From: Streptomyces sp. ICC1
Lineage (GTDB): Bacteria > Actinomycetota > Actinomycetes > Streptomycetales > Streptomycetaceae
Assembly: GCF_003287935.1 (NCBI RefSeq)
Contig: NZ_CP030287.1
Span: 5,907,022-5,971,021, forward strand
Direction: 5' to 3'
Length of the DNA: 64,000 nt
In this document: positions 51,726 to 60,651 of the stretch, piece after piece
How the letters are laid out: every line of letters begins with the position of its first letter
How positions within the stretch are numbered: the stretch's first letter is position 1
Translations under genes and position numbers: made by a program
Notes under the pieces: model-generated
Seen by the model: the letters and a program-made list of their open reading frames with translations, nothing else
Database searches by the model: none
What the model was told of the DNA's origin: nothing

Positions 51726-51814
51726 GCGCCGGCGGCGACCAGACCCGCCGCCGTCAGCACCGACCTCCGGGAAGGGGCGGAGGGCGTGAAGCGGTTCGGA
51801 AGGTGGACGGGCAT
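51720..51814 (-). pseudogene. 5' remnant of a Tat-secreted protein gene cut by the tnpB fusion
   Basis: ATG at 51814, preceded by GAGGAG, starts about 31 codons: a twin-arginine signal (PSAPSRRSVLTAAGLVAAGAALG). After this the frame passes into tnpB sequence and loses sense. The gene body was lost in the event that joined it to tnpB. Which protein it was cannot be told. Confidence 0.6.
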
Positions 51815-51974
51815 GCGGTGTCTCCTCGCACTCGACAAGTGGGCTGCCACGAGCGCGCGCACGAGGAACGGGCACGGCACCGGGGCATGGCACCGACCCT
51901 GTCAACCGCCTCTAACGTTTCCCTGTCGTCCCCCTGTCGCCGCCCGACGCCGCAGCGCCGCCCCGCCCTCCGGG

Positions 51975-52589
51975 CTACGCCTCCACCAGACCCTGGGCCG
52001 GAGCCTTCGGGCCGGCCGAGGGCTCGGCGGCCGCCGGGCGGTCGCGGTACAGCGGGGCGAAGGAGACCAGGAGGAGGACGGCTCCGAGCGGTATGAGGTC
52101 CTTGTCGGCAAAGGGCAGGGTGGTGTCGATGAGCACCAGGACCGGGGCCCACGGCTTCAGGACGCGGCGCTTGGCGAGCTGGGAGACCAGGATCAGCTGG
52201 CCCACGAAGAAGAGCAGGGGGCCGAAGTCGTAGAACGCCGGGAGCACGCCGGGTATGTCCTGGACCCGGGTGAACAGCACCTCCATCGCACCCCGGTCCG
52301 CCGACAGGAAGCCGACCACCAGGTCGATCGCGAACTGCACGCCGACGGCTATCGCTCCCGCCGTGCCGGCCCACACCCCCACGGTGGACAGCCGGTTGCG
52401 CCCGGCCATCACCCGCATCGCCACGAAGCCCTGGACGAAGAAGACCAGCGCGCCGAGGAAGCACAGGTGGCCGAGGCTCCACGCGAAGCCCGGACCACGG
52501 CTGCCGTCGAGCCCGTCGAGGATGCGGATGACTCCGTAGGCCCCCATCAGAACGGGGGCTGCGATGAAGGCGGTTCGAGGTGTGGTCAT
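51975..52589 (-). CDS. hypothetical integral membrane protein
   Basis: A 204-residue protein with five or so predicted helices: AAPVLMGAYGVIRIL, LCFLGALVFFVQGFVAM, AGTAGAIAVGVQFAI, GPLLFFVGQLILVSQL and LIPLGAVLLLVSFAPLY, then an Ala/Pro-rich tail. It has no recognised family motif. ATG 52589. It is divergent from the P450 gene and shares its upstream region. Confidence 0.7.
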   Translation of the reverse strand: MTTPRTAFIAAPVLMGAYGVIRILDGLDGSRGPGFAWSLGHLCFLGALVFFVQGFVAMRVMAGRNRLSTVGVWAGTAGAIAVGVQFAIDLVVGFLSADRGAMEVLFTRVQDIPGVLPAFYDFGPLLFFVGQLILVSQLAKRRVLKPWAPVLVLIDTTLPFADKDLIPLGAVLLLVSFAPLYRDRPAAAEPSAGPKAPAQGLVEA

Positions 52590-52951
52590 ACGCAAGAAGC
52601 TACGGGCGCGGCACCCCGAGCCACATCCGGTACCGCCCCCTGAGTTGTCCCCTAGAACGGGCCCCAGCCACGGCCCGGTGGCCGGGAGGCCGGACTGCGT
52701 CCCGTACGGCGTCCGGTCACGTGTGAGTGGCGATGCACGAACGAGCAGTGAATTGACGGCGTTTCGGGCAGAGAGGCACCGTTCCCCGTGTCGTACCGAA
52801 CGCCGTCGATATGTACTGAACGGCGAGTCCAACGCAGCCGGCCGCACATCTCCCGTGTCACGCTCCGATCCTGCCCTCTGTCCCGCGACGGGCGCCGGCC
52901 CGGAGCGCGTCCGCTCCGGGCCGGCGTCCCCGCGAACCTTCTGGAGAGCCC
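52590..52951. other. divergent intergenic region, membrane protein and P450
   Basis: A 362-bp gap. Two similar 13-bp direct repeats, GTACCGAACGCCG (52793-52805) and GTACTGAACGGCG (52813-52825), are spaced by 20 bp, that is, on the same face of the helix. This is a plausible activator or repressor site. No gene. Confidence 0.45.
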
Positions 52952-54178
52952 GTGACAACGAGTGATCGCATCGTCATCGACCCGTTCGGCGCCGGCATTC
53001 CCGGCGAGGCCGCTCGGCTTCGGGCCATGGGCCCCATCGTCCCCGTGGAACTGCCCGGTGGTCTCCCCGCGTGGGCCCCCACGGGACACGACATTCTCAA
53101 GGAGCTGATCCTCGACCCGAACGTCAGCAGGGACGCCCGACTCCACTGGAACCTCTGGCCCAAGTTCCCGGACAACCCCGCCTGGGGCTGGATATACACG
53201 TGGTCCGCGGTCGACTCCATGCTCGCCACCTACGGCACCCAACGCGCACGGCTGCGCAGCCTGGTCGCCCCTAGCTTCACCAACCGGCGCACCGAGGCGC
53301 TGCGCTCCCAGGTCGAAGCGATCTCCGGCGCGCTGCTCGATCGGCTCGCGGCCCGCGAGGAGGAAGTAGTGGACCTGATCGAGGGGCTCGCGTATCCGCT
53401 GCCACTGCAGGTGATCTGCGAATTGGTGGGCGTTCCGGACGAGTTGCTGGACGCGGTCCGCCGCCTCATGAACGCCGTCGTGGGCACGCCGGAGACACCG
53501 GAACATGGCGAGTTCATCCAGCAGCAGGTCCTCGAGGTTTCGACCGCCCTGATCGCCTACCGGCGGGAACACCCGGGCGAGGACCTGACGAGTGACCTGA
53601 TCCGGGCCGTGGAAGCAGGGGACGGCCCCACCGGCGATGAGATAAGCAAAACACTGTTGCTCGTCATCGGCGCGGGATTCGAGACAACGGTCAACCTGAT
53701 CGGCAACGCCGTCGTGGCCCTGCTGCGTGACCCCCGGCAACTCGCCGCGGTCCGCGCGGGCGAGGCCAGCTGGGACGATGTGATCGAGGAGACGCTGCGC
53801 GTCCACCCGCCCCTGGCCGCGGTGCCGCTGCGATTCGCGGTGAAGGATCTGGAGGTCGGCGGCGTCACCGTCCCGGCCGGCGACGCCATCATCACGACGT
53901 ACGGCGCCGCCGGGTGGGACCCCGACCGCCACGGTCCGGACGCGCACGTGTTCGACGCGGCTCGCGACGGCGAGGACCACATGGCGTTCGGGATCGGCGT
54001 TCACCGCTGCATCGGCGCCCCGCTGGCGCGGATGGAGGCCCGGACCGTGCTCCCCGCCCTGTTCGAGCGTTTCCCCGACATGAGCCTCGCGGCCGACCCG
54101 GACGAGCTGCGCCAGGTGGCCTCCTTCATCGCGCTCGGCTGGCGGGAGATACCGGTACGGCTGCACGGCCGCAGCTGA
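52952..54178 (+). CDS. cytochrome P450 monooxygenase
   Basis: A 408-residue P450. I helix GAGFETTV (240-247), ExxR as E280-T-L-R283, heme loop [17 protein letters not shown] with Cys353 as the heme ligand. The C helix [17 protein letters not shown] lacks the usual His. The protein belongs to the bacterial class that takes electrons from ferredoxin; no ferredoxin gene is next to it. A GGAGAG lies before the GTG at 52952. Substrate unknown; the isolation suggests tailoring of a metabolite or xenobiotic. Confidence 0.93.
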   Translation: MTTSDRIVIDPFGAGIPGEAARLRAMGPIVPVELPGGLPAWAPTGHDILKELILDPNVSRDARLHWNLWPKFPDNPAWGWIYTWSAVDSMLATYGTQRARLRSLVAPSFTNRRTEALRSQVEAISGALLDRLAAREEEVVDLIEGLAYPLPLQVICELVGVPDELLDAVRRLMNAVVGTPETPEHGEFIQQQVLEVSTALIAYRREHPGEDLTSDLIRAVEAGDGPTGDEISKTLLLVIGAGFETTVNLIGNAVVALLRDPRQLAAVRAGEASWDDVIEETLRVHPPLAAVPLRFAVKDLEVGGVTVPAGDAIITTYGAAGWDPDRHGPDAHVFDAARDGEDHMAFGIGVHRCIGAPLARMEARTVLPALFERFPDMSLAADPDELRQVASFIALGWREIPVRLHGRS

Positions 54179-54254
54179 GCAGGCGCGCGGCGTGGCCCTC
54201 TGAGAGGGTGTTTCGTCCCGTTGTTTCATCCCAAATTGCCGGGTTGAGTGCGAT

Positions 54255-54443
54255 TCATAGACCGCGCCATGCGGGGGTGGATTCGGCGGTGAGCCTGCGG
54301 GTCATGAGGTTGATCACCGCAAGGTGGATCATGGCTTCAGAGCGCTGTGGGTGGGCTTCGTCGTCGCGGGCCAGGCGGCGGTGGTTCATGAGCCAGCCAA
54401 GGGTTCTCCCGACGGTCCAACTTACCGACGGAAGAAAGGATTC
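54255..54443 (-). pseudogene. IS5-family transposase, C-terminal remnant
   Basis: The minus strand encodes VGRTLGWLMNHRRLARDDEAHPQRSEAMIHLAVINLMTRRL before the stop. This is the characteristic end of IS5-family DDE transposases (V-E-R-T-x-G-W-L-x-x-x-R-R-L). About 60 residues remain; no terminal inverted repeats were found. The upstream part is missing or degenerate. Confidence 0.75.
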
Positions 54444-54638
54444 CGTCCGCTGGTCTCCCGGCCCTCCAGCCCTGCGCGGCCGGCCTCGCGCCCGTGCGGT
54501 GCGAGCCGGCAGGTTCACCCGTACGGAAGGTGCCGCGCGGACCCGGCGAGGGGCGCACTCCCGGTTCACCCCAGCCCGAATCCGCCGCGCCGCCGGGGAT
54601 CGTTGACCGGGCGGGGCATGCGTGGTGGCCTCGCCGTC

Positions 54639-55013
54639 ATGCGTACCCGTACGAGCTGGACCCTGCCCACGGCCGTCGCCGTCGCCGCCCTCGCCCTGAC
54701 CGCCCTGACCGCCCAAGCCGCCCAGGCCACCACCACCGGACCCGCTCCCGCGGCCCGCACGGCGCCCGCGGCCCGCACGGCGCCCGCGGCCCCGGCCGAG
54801 TGGCCGGCGTACATCGTCACCGTGCACCCCGGCCTCGACCCGGCCGCCGTCGCGGACGCCTACGGGATCACCCCGGTCCACGTCTACCGCACCGCCCTGA
54901 ACGGCTTCAGCGCCCGCCTCTCCCCCGAACAGGTCGAATCCCTGCGCTCGACGGCGGTCGTGGAGTCGGTCGAGGCGGACGGCCCCGTGACCACCTTCGG
55001 CCCCGCCCGCTAA
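54639..55013 (+). CDS. stand-alone inhibitor I9 (subtilisin propeptide-like) protein
   Basis: A 124-residue secreted protein: signal peptide (TAVAVAALALTALTAQAAQA), a short spacer with a duplicated ARTAPA, and an I9 propeptide domain (WPAYIVTVHPGLDPAAVADAYGITPVHVYRTALNGFSARLSPEQVESLRSTAVVESVEADG). No subtilisin catalytic domain follows. It resembles self-standing proteinase inhibitors (as in POIA1), not the propeptide of a linked protease. Starts at 54639 or 54618. The stop overlaps the convergent symporter stop. Confidence 0.8.
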   Translation: MRTRTSWTLPTAVAVAALALTALTAQAAQATTTGPAPAARTAPAARTAPAAPAEWPAYIVTVHPGLDPAAVADAYGITPVHVYRTALNGFSARLSPEQVESLRSTAVVESVEADGPVTTFGPAR

Positions 55014-56470
55014 ACCCGTTCCGGCGCGGCCGCCGCCGGGACGGTCGTGCGGACCGGGTCCCAGCACTGGACCCCGCGCAGGTCCGGCATCCGGTCGCGC
55101 GTGAAGACCGGCTCCAGGCCCGCCCGGCGCTGCGCGAGGTAGTCGTCGAGGAGCCGGAAGGCGATCGCCGACAGCGGGATGATCGCGGCCAGGTTGATCA
55201 GGGCCATGAGGCCCATGAACACGTCCGCCAGGTTCCACACGATCGACACCGAGCCGAGGGAGCCGAGGACGACCGCCGACAGCACCAGCACCCGGTACCC
55301 CGGCAGGACCCACCTCTTGCGGGTGATGAACTGGATGTTCGTCTCGCCGTAGTAGTAGTTCCCGATCATGCTGCTGAAGGCGAGCATGAAGACCACGCCG
55401 GTGAGCAGGTGCCCGGCCCACGCGCCGAGCGTGTCGGCGAGCGCCGTCTGCGTCAGGTCCGCGCCCTGGCGGCCCGACAGCTCCGGGTTGGTGACCAGCA
55501 CGATGAAGGCCGTCATCGTGCACACGAGGAGCGTGTCGAAGAAGACGCCCAGGGACTGTACGAGGCCCTGCTTGACCGGGTGCGAGACCTCGGCGGCCGC
55601 GCCCGCGTTCGGCGCCGAGCCAAGGCCCGCCTCGTTGGAGAACATGCCGCGCCTGATGCCCTGCTGGATGGCCGCGCCGATGCCGCCGGCCGCCAGCTCA
55701 CGGAAGCCGAAGGCGCCGCCGACGATGTCCGCGACGACCCGGGGGAACTCGGTGATGTTGAGGAGGACCACCGCCGCGCCCAGCAGCAGGTAGACGATCG
55801 CCATGACCGGCACGAGGACGGTGGTGACGGAGGAGATCCGCTTGACACCACCGAAGACCGCCAGGCCCAGCAGGGCGGCCAGCAGCACACCGAGCGACGG
55901 GCCGAACCAGTCCGCCCCGTCCGCGTCCGCGAGCGAGCCGGTGGCGACGGCGGTGATGGTGTTGGCCTGCACCGCGTTGAAGACGAAGCCGAAAGTGACG
56001 GTGATCGTCACCGCGAAGAGCACCCCGAGCCAGCGTTTGCCGAGCGCGCGCTGCATGTAGTACGCCGGACCGCCCCGGTAGGCGCCGGTGGAGCCGCGCA
56101 CCTTGTAGAGCTGGGCGAGCGCCGATTCCACGAAGGCGGAGGCCGCGCCGATCAGCGCCATCATCCACATCCAGAAGACGGCGCCCGCGCCGCCCAGGGT
56201 GATGGCGGTGGCGACGCCGGCGATGTTGCCCGTACCGACGCGCGCGGCGGCGGAGATGGTGAACGCGCCGAAGGACGAGACCTGCTTGCGGCCGTCCGCG
56301 CGCGGCGGGGTCTTCTCCTTCAGCACCCGGAACATCTCCGGGAGCAGGCGCAGCTGCACACCCCGGGACCGGACCGTGAAGTACAGGCCGGCACCGACCA
56401 CCAGCGGGATCAGCAGGTAGGTCCAGAGGTGATCGTTGGCGCTGACGATCATCGAGTCCAGGGTGTCCAT
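55010..56470 (-). CDS. sodium:alanine symporter (AGCS family)
   Basis: A 486-residue permease that takes up alanine or glycine with sodium. Signature AGCS motifs: ISAAARVGTGNIAGVATAI, TFGFVFNAVQANTI and MFSNEAGLGSAPNAGA. Ten to eleven membrane helices are evident. ATG 56470 has GAGG immediately upstream. The gene converges with the I9 gene, the two ends overlapping by 4 bp. Confidence 0.92.
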   Translation of the reverse strand: MDTLDSMIVSANDHLWTYLLIPLVVGAGLYFTVRSRGVQLRLLPEMFRVLKEKTPPRADGRKQVSSFGAFTISAAARVGTGNIAGVATAITLGGAGAVFWMWMMALIGAASAFVESALAQLYKVRGSTGAYRGGPAYYMQRALGKRWLGVLFAVTITVTFGFVFNAVQANTITAVATGSLADADGADWFGPSLGVLLAALLGLAVFGGVKRISSVTTVLVPVMAIVYLLLGAAVVLLNITEFPRVVADIVGGAFGFRELAAGGIGAAIQQGIRRGMFSNEAGLGSAPNAGAAAEVSHPVKQGLVQSLGVFFDTLLVCTMTAFIVLVTNPELSGRQGADLTQTALADTLGAWAGHLLTGVVFMLAFSSMIGNYYYGETNIQFITRKRWVLPGYRVLVLSAVVLGSLGSVSIVWNLADVFMGLMALINLAAIIPLSAIAFRLLDDYLAQRRAGLEPVFTRDRMPDLRGVQCWDPVRTTVPAAAAPERV

Positions 56471-56639
56471 CCTCGAAGTGTCGCCGGGGCGGAAGGCCCG
56501 CCGACAGGGACCTACGTCCGTCTCACGAGGGACCGAAGGCCCGTATGGCACGCCCTTCGCCCCGTCGCCGCCCCGTCTCCGCCCCGTCGCCGCCCCGTCG
56601 CCGCGGCCCGGATCGGCCCCGCGGGCCGCGCCGCCCGGC

Positions 56640-57524
56640 TCAGGCCCACAGGCCGTGCCGGCCGGCCCAGTCCCGCACCGCCGCCGCGATCAGCAGCGGG
56701 TGGTCCTCGGGGGTGTGGTGCCCGGCGGGCACGTCGTCGTGCCGGGCGAGCTCCAGGCCGGCGAAGTTCGCCGCGCACCATTCGACGGTCTCCGGCCCCT
56801 GCATGGCGCCGGGCCCCGGAGCGAAGGTCAGCAGCAGCTTGGGCACCTCCGGGCTCTTCGCGAGCCAGTCGCCGTACGCCGCCACCCGCGCGACCACCTC
56901 GGCGGGCTCCCCGCCCAGCGGCATCGACCGCGCCCACTGGAGCAGCGGGCGCCGGCTCTCCGGCGTCGGGTACGGGGCCCGGTAGACGTCGAGGTCGCGC
57001 GGGTCGAGGGGGAGGGCGACGGTACCGGGCAGGGCCTGCTCGATGAAGGCGTTCCGTTCGAGGACCATGGCTTCGCCGACGCCGGGCGTCTTGAGCGCCC
57101 GGAACAACTCGCGGCCGCCTTCCGGGAACTCCTCCCAGCCCATCGGCTTGACGATGGTCTCGGTGAAGGCGATCCCGCGGACCCGGCCCGGGTGCCGGGC
57201 GGCCCAGTCGAAGGCGAGCGCGCCGCCCCAGTCGTGGCCGACGAGCACCACCTCGTCGAGGCCGAGGGCCTCGAACCAGGCGTCGAGGTAACGGGCTTGG
57301 TCGTCGAAGGTGTAGTCGACGTCCGGTTTGCCCGAGTCCCCCATCCCGATCAGGTCCGGCGCGAGCAGCCGGCGGCCCGGCCCGGGTCCGTCCAGGGCGG
57401 GTATGACGCCCCGCCAGAGGTGGGAGGAGGTGGGGTTCCCGTGCAGGAGGACGGTGGGCACGCCGTCCGCGGCACCGGCCTCCCGGTAGTGGACCGTCGA
57501 ATCGAGTACGGGCTGTACGGGCAT
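56640..57524 (-). CDS. haloalkane dehalogenase-like alpha/beta hydrolase
   Basis: A 294-residue hydrolase of the DhaA branch. LLHGNPTSSHLWRGVIP carries the halide-binding Asn30; VVLVGHDWGGALAFDWA has the Asp98 nucleophile and Trp99; the acid is probably Glu122 (IAFTETIVKP) and the His in DVPAGHHTPEDHP. The Asp nucleophile with HGNPTSS marks haloalkane dehalogenase, not an esterase. Substrate untested. ATG 57524. Confidence 0.87.
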   Translation of the reverse strand: MPVQPVLDSTVHYREAGAADGVPTVLLHGNPTSSHLWRGVIPALDGPGPGRRLLAPDLIGMGDSGKPDVDYTFDDQARYLDAWFEALGLDEVVLVGHDWGGALAFDWAARHPGRVRGIAFTETIVKPMGWEEFPEGGRELFRALKTPGVGEAMVLERNAFIEQALPGTVALPLDPRDLDVYRAPYPTPESRRPLLQWARSMPLGGEPAEVVARVAAYGDWLAKSPEVPKLLLTFAPGPGAMQGPETVEWCAANFAGLELARHDDVPAGHHTPEDHPLLIAAAVRDWAGRHGLWA

Positions 57525-57587
57525 GCTGCTGCTCCTTCGGAGGGGTACGGAGGTACGGCGGTACGGAGGTACGGGGTACGGGCCCGG

Positions 57588-57884
57588 TCAGCGGAAGGCC
57601 GGGGCCGCTCGGTCCGCCCACGCGGCGAACGGGCGCGGGGCGCGGCCCAGGATCCGCTCGACGGCCGGGCTCACCGCGCGTTCGGCGGCGACGGGCGCGC
57701 CCAGGATCGACAGGGTGCCCTCGACCGCCGGCTCGGGCATGAAGGTGAGCATCTGCGTCCGGGCCTCCTCGGGGCTCTGCTCCACGAACCGCACCGGCTC
57801 GCCGATGGCCCCCGCGATCGCCTCGGCCCGCTCGCGCGGGGAGACGGGGACCGGCCCGGTCAGCTCGTACGTGGCCCCCGCGTG
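57588..57884 (-). pseudogene. NmrA-like NAD(P)-binding protein, C-terminal remnant
   Basis: The frame encodes GPHAGATYELTGPVPVSP ... AEAIAGAIGEPVRFVEQSPEEARTQ ... FAAWADRAAPAFR, the C-terminal third of an NmrA/SDR-type protein (T-Y-x-L-T-G-P motif). The dinucleotide-binding N-terminus is absent: at 57885 the reading meets the second arm of a 35-bp inverted repeat, and beyond it the sequence is foreign. The remnant has no start codon of its own that makes sense. Confidence 0.65.
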
Positions 57885-57919
57885 CGGGCCGAGGCGATCG
57901 CGGGGGCCATCGGCGAGCC
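57796..57919. repeat. 35-bp perfect inverted repeat at the break of the NmrA remnant
   Basis: Arms 57796-57830 and 57885-57919 are exact inverted copies, separated by 54 bp. The first arm encodes RAEAIAGAIGEP of the NmrA gene; the second is the same segment in opposite orientation at the point where gene homology stops. This is the signature of a foldback or template-switch event. Confidence 0.8.
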
Positions 57920-58061
57920 TGTCACAGCGGGCGCGTGGCCGACTGCCGCTGAGACCGCAGACACAGGGCCATGCGCGTCGGGGCTGTCCTCGCGCGGGCG
58001 GCCCCCCGCGAGCCGCCGGGGGTGGGGGCCGGGCCGGGGCGGCGGGCCGGGGCGGCGCGGG
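57885..58061. other. junction DNA, no gene recognised
   Basis: The stretch between the inverted repeat and the stop of the TIM-barrel gene has no open frame with family character. It is strongly G-rich at 57990-58060. Confidence 0.5.
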
Positions 58062-58901
58062 TCAGTGCGCGCACACGGCCGGGTGTGCGGACAGGACCCG
58101 GCGGGTGGCCTCGTACACGGCCTTGGCGGTGGCCTCGGGGCCCCGGGCGAGGAGGGCGTCGGACATCACCTCGGCCGAGACCCGGGTCCTGACGCCGTGC
58201 TCCTCCAGGAGGCTCAGCAGCCGCTCGGCGGCGTCGGTCCGGGCGCCCGGGACCAGGCGCAGGTGGAGGGACTCCTGCCGCATGTCCGCGAGGGGGTCCG
58301 GGCCCACGTCGCACAGCTGGACGGTGAAGATCCGCGCGGCGGGGACGGGGGAGAGGTCCTCGGGGGCGGTCGCGCCGCGCACCCAGTGCCAGACGTCGAG
58401 GACCAGACCGGCGTTGGGGCGCCCGGTGCGGTGCACCAGCTCCCAGGCGGTGGGCAGGTCGGGCACCGCGCCGAACGGCATGTACTCGAGGGCGATGCGC
58501 AGTTCGCCGGCCCGCTCGCACAGGGCGGTGAACCGCTCGGCGATGACGTCCAGCGGAGTCGCCTCGAAGAGGCCGGCGTTGACGTGGTCCGCCCCGAAGG
58601 CGCGGGCGATGTGGAACGCGGTGCGTTCCTTGGCGGACGGCGCGGGGCTGTCGCCCTCGCCGGCCCGGGGAGCCCAGTCGCTGAGGAACTCCACCTCGCC
58701 GAGGGTGATGCCGTGCTCGTCGAGGACGGCGCGCATGGCGTCGTCGTCGAGTCCGGACCGGCGGGCTTCCCCGTAGGCCTCGACGCTGAGGCCCACGGTG
58801 TGGAAGCCCGCGGCTGCCGCCGCCCGGATCCGTTCCCGGAAAGGGACCGTCCCCAGGGTCAGTGAACTGATCGTCAGAGGGCAGGTAACGGCGGTTCCCA
58901 T
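58062..58901 (-). CDS. TIM-barrel isomerase/dehydratase of AP-endonuclease-2 fold (AsbF-like)
   Basis: A 279-residue protein of the sugar phosphate isomerase/epimerase fold. Candidate metal ligands: Glu in IALEYMPFG, Asp and His in GLVLDVWHWVRG, His/Asp around FTVQLCDVG and Glu in RVSAEVMSDAL. AsbF and related 3-dehydroshikimate dehydratases have this fold and about this length. The position 10 bp after a type I 3-dehydroquinate dehydratase gene suggests that the product, 3-dehydroshikimate, is its substrate and protocatechuate the product. A different keto-sugar acid isomerase activity is possible. Confidence 0.75.
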   Translation of the reverse strand: MGTAVTCPLTISSLTLGTVPFRERIRAAAAAGFHTVGLSVEAYGEARRSGLDDDAMRAVLDEHGITLGEVEFLSDWAPRAGEGDSPAPSAKERTAFHIARAFGADHVNAGLFEATPLDVIAERFTALCERAGELRIALEYMPFGAVPDLPTAWELVHRTGRPNAGLVLDVWHWVRGATAPEDLSPVPAARIFTVQLCDVGPDPLADMRQESLHLRLVPGARTDAAERLLSLLEEHGVRTRVSAEVMSDALLARGPEATAKAVYEATRRVLSAHPAVCAH

Positions 58902-58910
58902 GGTCAGCGC

Positions 58911-59648
58911 CTACATTTCAACGATTTTCCGCTGGTTGAAATCCGGGTAGAACTTGCGCAGCAGGGCGAAGGTCTCGGGGAAGTCGAGCTGGCCCGGTGC
59001 GGAGCTGGTGCCGAAGAACGAGTAGGTGATCAGGGACCCGAGGGCGGGGAAGAAGACGCGGGAGACGGCGCCGGTCTCGCCCATGGCGATCACGATCAGC
59101 CGGGTGCCGTCCTCGCCCGCGCGCAGCAGCAGGGAGGCCAGGCGCCGTACGTCGCTTTCGGACGTCACCATGGCGGACACCTTGACGACGTCGGCGCCGG
59201 CGTTCTTCGCGTCGTCGATGACGGCCTGGAGTTCTTCCGTGCCCGGGGTGAATTCGAAATTGTGGTACGAGACGATCACCACGGTGTCGTGCGCGCGGGC
59301 GGCCTCGACGACTTCCGCGAGGATGTCCCGGGAGGAGAGCTCGATGTCCACGGCGTCCACGCGGGGGGCGAGGGCGCGGAAGAGTTCGAGGCGCTCCTCG
59401 TCCGTTCCCGCCCATTCGCCGCCTTCGCGGGTGGAGCGCAGGGTGGCCAGGATCGGCAGGGCCTTGAAGGCCTCGACCTGGGCCAGGACGTGGTCCGCCT
59501 GGGTGCGGGAGAACCTGTCGACGCGCAGCTCGGCCACGTCGACGCCGGCGGCCTTCGCCTCCTCGGCCCGCAGCGCGGCTTCGTCGTCGTCGAAGCTGAC
59601 GGCCACGAGCGGGATCCCGCCGTCGAGGAGCGCCCGAATGGAGTTCAT
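58911..59648 (-). CDS. aroD: 3-dehydroquinate dehydratase, type I
   Basis: A 245-residue class I DHQ dehydratase. The active site is complete: Glu40 and Arg42 (ELRVDRF), Glu103 (VDIELSS), His129 (SYHNFEFTP), Lys156 for the Schiff base (VVKVSAM), and Arg197 (MGETGAVSRVFFPALGS). Streptomyces normally use the unrelated type II enzyme for aromatic amino acids, so this copy probably serves a special or catabolic pathway. It lies between the ROK gene (8 bp upstream) and the AsbF-like gene (10 bp downstream), clearly one operon. Confidence 0.93.
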   Translation of the reverse strand: MNSIRALLDGGIPLVAVSFDDDEAALRAEEAKAAGVDVAELRVDRFSRTQADHVLAQVEAFKALPILATLRSTREGGEWAGTDEERLELFRALAPRVDAVDIELSSRDILAEVVEAARAHDTVVIVSYHNFEFTPGTEELQAVIDDAKNAGADVVKVSAMVTSESDVRRLASLLLRAGEDGTRLIVIAMGETGAVSRVFFPALGSLITYSFFGTSSAPGQLDFPETFALLRKFYPDFNQRKIVEM

Positions 59649-59655
59649 TTACTAG

Positions 59656-60651
59656 TCACAGCCTTTGCGATTCCTGGACATGTCCCGTACTGGTCTGCTG
59701 CCCGCACTTTCGCCGACGGGGCGCGAATTCCCATCCGCGTCCCTCGGCGGCCTGGATCGCCGCGCCGATGAGTGACGAATCGGGGGCGGTCGCCGCGTGC
59801 TGGATGACATCGGTCCCGGATTTCTCCCGACACAGGGTTTCCGGGAAACCGTTCATGAATCTGTGCAGGTGGTCATTTGCGCGGGCGGTCAGTCCGGGTA
59901 CTTGCGAGATACCCGATCCGACGCGAACCGTGGTGAACGGGGAGGAGTATACAAGGGTCGCGCAGGCCCGTGCAATGTATCTCGCCTGGAGGTCCCAGGC
60001 CTCGTGAGAGGCCGGAAGTTCGCAGGCGGGTACCTGCCAACGGCCGAAAATCGCCCGCCCTGAGGCGAGGCCCTGGAAACAGCTCCCGTGAAATCGGCAG
60101 CTCCCCGGATAGGGGTCTCCGGTTTCCCGGGGCAGCGGAATGTGCCCGAGCTGCGGCGGTTCGGGCCGGTGGGGCTCCGTGCCCGGAGGGCGGGAAAAGG
60201 CCCCGCCGATTCCGGTTCCGAGCGAGAGGTAGACGAATCCGGGTGCGCCGGGCGGTTGTCCGCGTTCCTCGGCGGTCACGGCCGAATTGACGTCGAAATC
60301 GAAATGGACGGGGACCCGGAAGCGCCGGGACAGCAGGGCCGGAATGTTCACCCCGGACCACTGCGGTTCGGAACTTCCGGCGATCGCGCCGAAGTCCGGC
60401 CGGAGCGGATCCGTTTCCAGCGGTCCGAAGACCGAGAGTCCGACGGAATCCACGGCGTGCCGTGCGAAGAGGCCGGCGACGTGGAACTCCAGCAGCTCCA
60501 GGGTTTCGGCGGGCGTGGTGACGGAAATGCGGTGGCGTTCGAGTTCCACCGCGGGTTTCGACCGGGTGAAGGCGCCCACGAGGAATTTCGTCTTTCCGGC
60601 GTCGACGGCCACGACGGTGCCGCCGTCCCCCTCCGGGCGGGGCTTCCTCAC
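59656..60651 (-). CDS. ROK-family sugar kinase
   Basis: A 331-residue ROK protein. ATP site AVDAGKTKFLVGAF, catalytic Asp in HFDFDVNSAVTAEERG, adenosine loop FVYLSLGTGIGG, and the ROK zinc region QLGHIPLP ... SCRFHGSCFQGLASGRAI with the His and three Cys positions. The fructokinase/glucokinase-type site suggests phosphorylation of a hexose. Kanosamine 6-kinase of the aminoshikimate pathway (RifN) is of the same family. GTG at 60651 overlaps the stop of the upstream membrane gene (GTGA). Confidence 0.85.
   Translation of the reverse strand: MRKPRPEGDGGTVVAVDAGKTKFLVGAFTRSKPAVELERHRISVTTPAETLELLEFHVAGLFARHAVDSVGLSVFGPLETDPLRPDFGAIAGSSEPQWSGVNIPALLSRRFRVPVHFDFDVNSAVTAEERGQPPGAPGFVYLSLGTGIGGAFSRPPGTEPHRPEPPQLGHIPLPRETGDPYPGSCRFHGSCFQGLASGRAIFGRWQVPACELPASHEAWDLQARYIARACATLVYSSPFTTVRVGSGISQVPGLTARANDHLHRFMNGFPETLCREKSGTDVIQHAATAPDSSLIGAAIQAAEGRGWEFAPRRRKCGQQTSTGHVQESQRL

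Noticed and set aside
54444..54638. Upstream extension of the IS5-type transposase
   Set aside because: The translation loses all family resemblance before 54443; no inverted ends were seen.
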